Assembly: GCA_021464525.1 (NCBI GenBank)
Contig: JADRCO010000809.1
Span: 1 to 26,161 of the forward strand
Source of the DNA: Rhizophagus sp. LPA8_4_AMF
Taxonomy: Eukaryota > Glomeromycota > Glomeromycetes > Glomerales > Glomeraceae
Direction: 5' to 3'
DNA: 26,161 bases
Positions 20,694 through 26,161 of this stretch are shown one piece after another; position 1 is the stretch's first letter, and each line of letters starts with the position of its first letter. The translations under genes were made by a program, and so were the position numbers. The notes under the pieces are model-generated. The model saw nothing but the letters and a program-made list of their open reading frames with translations, did not search any database and was not told the origin of the DNA.

Positions 20694-22093
20694 ATGGAAA
20701 ATATGAAAGATGGTATAGAAAATATAAAAATTACAAAAAATGAAACAAGTGAAAGATGCCCAGAATGTGGCCAAGAATTTATCAATAAAATTTTATCTTA
20801 TTGTAAGCATTGTTATTCGGCACATTTCCGTAATAACTTTGCCCACTGGACTAGTGGTAATTTAAATATTGATGAACTGATTCAAAATTCACAACTCAAC
20901 GCGAATGATAAATATGAATTAATTGAATGGATTGAATATTCAAATTTTAAAAATGTTGAATTTGTTGCTAATGGTGGGTTTGGGAGTGTTTATAAGGCCA
21001 TTTGGCAAGATGGTCCAATTGAAGAACCCTTTTGGAATATCAAAAAATCTGAATGGAATCGGAATAGCTTCAAGGAAGTAGCAATAAAAAAATTTCGAAA
21101 TGCAACTAGTGTTAGCTTGGAGTTTTTGAAGGAGGTAAACGATCTAATAACTCTTTGTTTGTAAAAAGAATATTTGCATAATCTAATATTATATTTCAGG
21201 TTAGGAATAACTTAATGTTAAATTACTCAACACATTGTAATGGAATTTATGGAGTGACTTGTGATCCTCAAAACGGAGAATATGCAATTGTCACTAAATT
21301 TCAAAATGATGGCAATCTGAGGGAAATGATTAAAAAAAACCACAATATCCTGAATTGGAGAGTGATTATCAAAATCCTCCATAATATTAGCAATGGATTA
21401 TATATTGTTCATAATAAAAATTATCTTCACAGAGATCTCCACAGTGGTAACATCTTGAATAAATTGAAAAATGACCCTAATCTTAGTATCTCAGTGATTT
21501 CGGATTTTGGTCTATGTTGCCCTGCAAATCAAAGTTCTGAAGATAAGCCATTATATGGCGTCTTACCATTTGTTGCTCCAGAAGTTTTACGTGGTGAGGA
21601 GTTTACCAATGCAGCAGACATTTATGGGTTTGGGATGCTAATGTCAGAAATAATTAGAGGCAACGCACCTTTTGTTGATAGAGATTATGACTTGCACTTA
21701 GCACTGGATATTTGTGGAGGAGAACGTCCATTAATTCCAGAATATACACCTGAGCCATATGCAGCCTTGATGAAACGTTGCTGGGATACTACTCCTACCA
21801 ATCGTCCATCAGCTAATGAATTGTTTGTGCAAACTGGAAACTGGGAAAAAATTATATGTAAATTCGAATTCAGTGATAGTCAATTGACAGAAGAATTTAA
21901 CCAGGAACGGGAGAACAGATGGAAAGCACGATTAGCAGAATTGGCAATAAATCCACATCCTCTGAAAATATCACAAAACATGCTTACTAGTAAACGACTT
22001 TATCATTCTAAACAACTCACTCAATTACTTGAAACCAAGGATGATGAAATGAAAACAAATGGTAATAGTATATTATATACTTTATACCTTTGA
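20694..22093 (+). CDS. TKL-type protein kinase, duplicate B, two exons
   Basis: Predicted protein kinase of 444 aa from exons 20694-21134 and 21200-22093, with a 65-bp phase-0 intron (21135-21199, acceptor TTTCAG) at the same site as in gene 2. It keeps Cys 22, 25, 37 and 40, the glycine loop GGFGSVY, K132, HRDLHSGN (D226, N231), DFG (D249) and APE, so it should be catalytically competent. It differs from gene 2 at about 24 residues by hand count. Differences cluster between residues 149 and about 253 (for example NKNYLHRD against NKNHFHRD, and DFGL against DFGQ) and in the last ~90 residues. The activation segment and most of the C-lobe are identical. DFGL is the commoner kinase form, so copy B may be closer to the ancestral state. 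Substrate unknown. Confidence 0.92.
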
Positions 22094-24968
22094 CAAATAA
22101 AATCTAACATATTATACTACTACTAATAGCATATCACACTCGGCAATTCGACATGTCTCTATAAAAGGATCTGTGTTTTACACTTTTGGTATAATTTATT
22201 TCAATCCTATTTAAGGTTTAATGTGAGCTTTAAGCTTTTATGATTATGACATAAGTATTAACGTTAAGTACACACAGTGCATTACATAGTTCACATTTCA
22301 ATTTAAAATTATATGAGTATTTCAAATAAACAAATCCCGTAACTGGTAACTTTTAATTTAATAAACAAAGTTAAATATAAAAACTGGATTTGAAATAATT
22401 AAATCACTTGTAGTATATAATAATGCTACTTTGCAGTGAGTAATTTAATGTTTGAACTTATTAAAAATGAGGAATAATGGTGTTAAACTATTTTTGTTCA
22501 AAGTAGTAGAAGGAATAAAAAAATTTGAAATGGAACATAACGAATAGAGGTGCGCATAATATAGTCAGCCATCACTTTCCATGTTTATAAAATAACTATT
22601 TTTAAATGTGATTTACTATACATTGCACGCTTTAACTAATTTGAAAAGACTCATACATACCTTTCAGAATTTTCATTTATTTAGGAACTTCCTTTGATAT
22701 GCTAACCGTTAAGTTCTGTGAAGACAAGGCCAGTTTTGCTTACCATATGAATTCATCATGCACTTAATATTCGATACAAAATCAAGTGAAGTATTACATA
22801 AAAGAATTAATATAAATACAATTTTCAACATTATATATTTAATGAAATTTTCAATAGAATTGGGTATATGATGAATTTTCCATTATTTGTTTCCTTTGAT
22901 AAAACCTAATACCGGTATTAAAAAAATAATACCTATAGTGCATCTCGTTTATTACAAAGTTTAAGAAATAAAATAAGTTACATTTTTTCTTATTCGTTAT
23001 CATTGTAACTAGAATGTATATTACTGTATATTAATTGAAATAATACATTTAATAATTAGTATATAACATCTTAAGTTTTTTTTATTCCTTTAATAAATAT
23101 AATACTATGATGTTAGGAATAAGAACCTTCTTATTTATTTATCGTTGTCATCAGTTCTTAATAAACAAATTATTTAATAATTACTGTAAATCTTTTGGAT
23201 ATTTAAAATTCTATGAATTAATAAAACAAATTAAAAATTGTACAAAAAAAATCTTCAATCACAAAAATATTGTAATGAATACTTGTGCATAAACTTATAT
23301 AGATTGGTATAAAAGAACAAAATATAATCTTAAGAAGTAATTTAAGGGAAATATTAACCATAATTGACAATTATTTAATTATTTCGTTCATATGTAGGTA
23401 ATATACAGTAAATAACTTAAATCATAACTTTATACATTAAAATGCTATTTTCACCTTATTGTCGTGCTTTCTTACTGATTTTATGAAATTTTAATAACGA
23501 CATAAGTTTAAAATTTAAATTCTGGATTCGTATCTGTTTGTGTATGGCAATGTTATAAATCTTGTGTATTCATCAGATTTTCTATAGGACTTCTTGAACG
23601 TGATTGAAAATTTGAAAAGAATCTCTCCTTCATATCTCTTAATGGATCACGAATTATTGTATATAATCGGATACTTTTTGATAAAATTACTATTTTGTTT
23701 TTACCCTTACCATTTAGTCTTAGTTTTTCGATCTTTATTTATTTATTTATTTTTGATTCCTTCTTTCGCTATGTGTAATACTGTGCATCTTTTGATATTT
23801 ATTATAATTATGATGTAGTTACTAGTTATCAATCCATCTGAAAAGTGAAAAACTTATGATAATAACTTCCTAACCTTTTACTTCTAATGCATCTTGTTAA
23901 ATTTGAATCATAAAAATGTGTATGCTTGTTGCACATATACTGTAATGTATAACATCAACATATTTATCTTTAATCTATATATATATCCAATATAAATTTG
24001 TTATATTTTATATAATTATAAGAATATTATAAATATTTTATATTTCATGCAAACATTTTGAATGCAATTATACAGATACAAACTACTTAAATATAAATTC
24101 ATGCATAATATATAACCAACCAAATATGTAAATATATATTAATTATATACTGTAAATTTAATACTTATTTTATATAAAATTTTCACCTAAAAGTTGGTGT
24201 GGGTTTAAAAAAAATTTATTTATACAATTTCCTTAAATTTGAGAAACCATTTCGTTCGTTCATATGATTTTTTAGTAAAAGCTCAGCCAAATTATCAAGT
24301 AATATATCAAACATTTGGCCAATCTTTAAAGTTGGAAAAAAGCACTTATTTGGTCGACTTTTAGCTTAAAAAGTCTGATTAAATTTAATTTGAACTACTG
24401 TACATTTGAATAGTTGCCAAAATGAATAACTATAATTCTTAACGTTAAGAAAAGTTTACTAACTAGAAATTTAGATATATTCAACTAGAGAGTTATGGCT
24501 TATTCAAAGTTTCTTTTTATTTCATCCAGAGCGAAGCGTAGGACATTATACTTTTAGGAATTAAGTTAAAAAATCGATCAGTTACGTGAGGATTCCCGTT
24601 TGCCGCGCCGCATTGTCACGTCACGTATGATCAACCGACTGGACTACTCCTTTATTATTTTTTTTCATTCCTTCATTCGTTCTATTTCTTCCTTCTCATT
24701 CCCTTTGTTTCTTTTATTTCACTTTATACCTTTTCGTTTCTTATATATTTTTTCATTATTATTTTTTTTCGTCCTTTATTATTATTCCCTTTATTTATCA
24801 GTACAACTTTACTATTGAAACCCTTTTTTCGTTATTGTTAAGCTACCATCTTTGTGTCATTTACTTATTATCTTTAGGTTTACATTTCCAACATACTTTT
24901 CTATTATAAAATATGACGTATACCGTATAGCGCGGCATACAGTATCCCCAGAAATAGTATCCCCCTTA
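22094..24968. other. Non-coding downstream arm of duplication copy B
   Basis: Homologous to 5528-8377. Several short frames are open here but not in copy A (for example 23107-23292), or the reverse, which argues against coding. It contains the short allele of the TTTA microsatellite (23734-23754) and a pyrimidine-rich tract (about 24650-24825) after TCACGTCACGTATGATC. Confidence 0.6.
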
Positions 24969-25121
24969 TATAGTACCAGGGTACACGAATACCGGTGCTA
25001 ATTTGGCCAAAATTTGATATTTGGCCAAAGTTATTCCTTGCTTAGTACCCCCTTCTTTTAGGTACCTTTGGGGTACTATTTAATCTAAGCTGGGTTTCTT
25101 GAATAGTACCGGGATACTATA
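24969..25121. mobile_element. Small TIR (MITE-like) element, copy B
   Basis: Counterpart of 8378-8539, with the same end words TATAGTACCAGGGTAC and GTACCGGGATACTATA. It is 153 bp long because of small internal deletions relative to copy A. It keeps the internal GGCCAAA...TTTGGCC hairpin. Confidence 0.45.
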
Positions 25122-25161
25122 TTCTACACTATATGGTATAAACTAATAAGGCATATGATAT

Positions 25162-25832
25162 CCTTTAAATTAATAAGTTTAACAGTGCGGGTACTTATAA
25201 TAAATAAAATTTAGATTTTTAAGTCAGTTTATTATATTATTGATCAATGAAAAATATAAATTTTACTCCGGACCTGTAACGTTTTCCGTTTCCTAGTGTA
25301 GATTTCAAATAATTTTTTAGAAATAAGTTTATAATTCTAAACTTGTAAATAAAAAATCTTTGTGACCTACAATAACTGATATGAGTGACCGACGATTATT
25401 GTCAGTAAAATAGCATATTTTAATTTTGTCGTTGTCTTTTATTAATTTTTTTACAAAAAAACCAGTGAAAAAAATATTTAACAAAAAAAAATAATTAAAA
25501 AATCCGTGTTGTGTAACATTACAATTGATTCATATCACATGATTTCGTATAAAAGTTTAGCCACCAAATACGTAAAAATCCTATAGAAGTTCATAATTTT
25601 GCCTGAATTATTAAAGAAAATAAAAAATTGCTTATTTTTTATGTTTAAATTTGAATTATTTAAGCTAAACAAATTGAATAATTGATAATTGCACAAAATG
25701 ATCAGTTTTTATATGATTATACATCTATAATCATATATTAAATTTAAAATATTACACTCAAATCATATGTAAATTGTATGTAAATCTTACTTTGACAAGT
25801 ATCATACAAAAATTGAATGATTATTTTCCATA
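25162..25832. other. Gene-free AT-rich interval
   Basis: No gene is recognised. The sequence has no counterpart after the end of copy A, so it marks unique DNA beyond the duplication. Confidence 0.45.
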
Positions 25833-25930
25833 ACCCTATAAAAAAAGTGGATACGTTTTTTACACGGAATTTATACGGAAAAATACGTTTACATACTTAA
25901 AGATACGTTTTATATCTGCTGATCCGTGGA
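25833..25930 (+). mobile_element. Terminus of the ACCCTATAA transposon family
   Basis: Starts ACCCTATAAAAAAAGTGG and runs into repeated ATACGTTTT and ATACGG words. It resembles the inverted right end of the 998-bp element at 14911-15908. The other end was not found and may lie beyond the window. The inner limit given is only where the motif density falls. Confidence 0.5.
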
Positions 25931-26096
25931 ATTGGCCTAAATTAAGATTTTTATAAAAATTTAGCTGTATAATATTTGCGTTATACAAACCTAAATTAAA
26001 TATGTGTTACACATTTAAACAGTCCAGAATTATCCGAAAATAAAAAAAATTTTTTACTCTATATTCAAAAATAACAATAGTAAGCAGTTCTTTACT

Positions 26097-26129
26097 CAAT
26101 CACTTTTCAATCACTTTTCAATCACTTTT
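26097..26129. repeat. 11-bp tandem repeat, three units
   Basis: CAATCACTTTT is repeated three times without a mismatch near the window end. Confidence 0.9.
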
Positions 26130-26161
26130 TCGTTAAGTGAACCAAAAAAGTTTGTAGGCAT

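Larger units (their letters stand above)
20454..25161 (+). repeat. Segmental duplication, copy B
   Basis: About 4.71 kb aligning in direct orientation with 3855-8590, starting 16.6 kb further along. It contains gene 3, the same non-coding downstream arm and the same small TIR element. The right limit is the loss of similarity after actaataaggc and atgatat (about 25161). Confidence 0.9.

Noticed and set aside
23107-23292. 61-codon plus-strand open frame in copy B
   Set aside because: The copy A counterpart (about 6536-6735) is not open, and the composition is that of the surrounding AT-rich DNA.
1-26161. Search for LTR retroelements, tRNA or rRNA genes and CRISPR arrays
   Set aside because: No long direct terminal repeats, cloverleaf-like sequence, conserved rRNA words or regularly spaced repeat array were seen on either strand.

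Overview
The window is very AT-rich eukaryotic DNA with short introns (64-87 bp, GT...AG). The protein families point to an arbuscular mycorrhizal fungus of the Glomeromycotina, most likely Rhizophagus irregularis or a close relative. They are TKL-type kinases with an N-terminal CxxC...CxxC segment, and a large membrane protein whose N-terminal motifs (KPITKIA, VTYSQED, FVGW) and C-terminal ion-transport domain match a family expanded in those fungi. The assignment rests on recognising the families from memory, not on a search.

Four protein-coding genes can be supported. Gene 1 (314-1757, +, three exons, 432 aa) is a kinase. Genes 2 (4127-5527, +) and 3 (20694-22093, +) are two-exon kinases of 444 aa each that differ at about 24 residues. 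Gene 4 (14664-10283, -, seven exons, about 1302 aa) is the ion-channel-like protein. Exon joins were worked out by hand from splice signals, reading phase and family similarity.

Genes 2 and 3 lie in a direct segmental duplication of about 4.7 kb (3855-8590 and 20454-25161). It includes about 3 kb of non-coding DNA downstream of each kinase. The copies are not evenly diverged: parts of the kinase are nearly identical, while the intron and the start of exon 2 differ. Copy A also has about 1.7 kb of extra DNA between an upstream homologous block (2046-2120) and the proximal promoter.

The rest is gene-poor and rich in mobile-element remains. There is a hAT-like DNA transposon with terminal inverted repeats (TIRs) and a near-perfect 8-bp target duplication (17747-19864), which holds a smaller inverted-repeat element (18698-18925). 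A 998-bp TIR element lies at 14911-15908, with a related terminus at 25833. A putative 1-kb TIR element lies at 2628-3634. A short retroposon with a 16-bp target duplication and an (AAAAT)n tail lies at 9498-9769. A small TIR element of about 160 bp sits at the end of both duplication copies (8378-8539, 24969-25121).

No RNA gene, CRISPR array or prokaryotic-style operon was seen. The kinases and the channel need not work together. Their proximity fits local expansion of lineage-specific families in a repeat-rich region.
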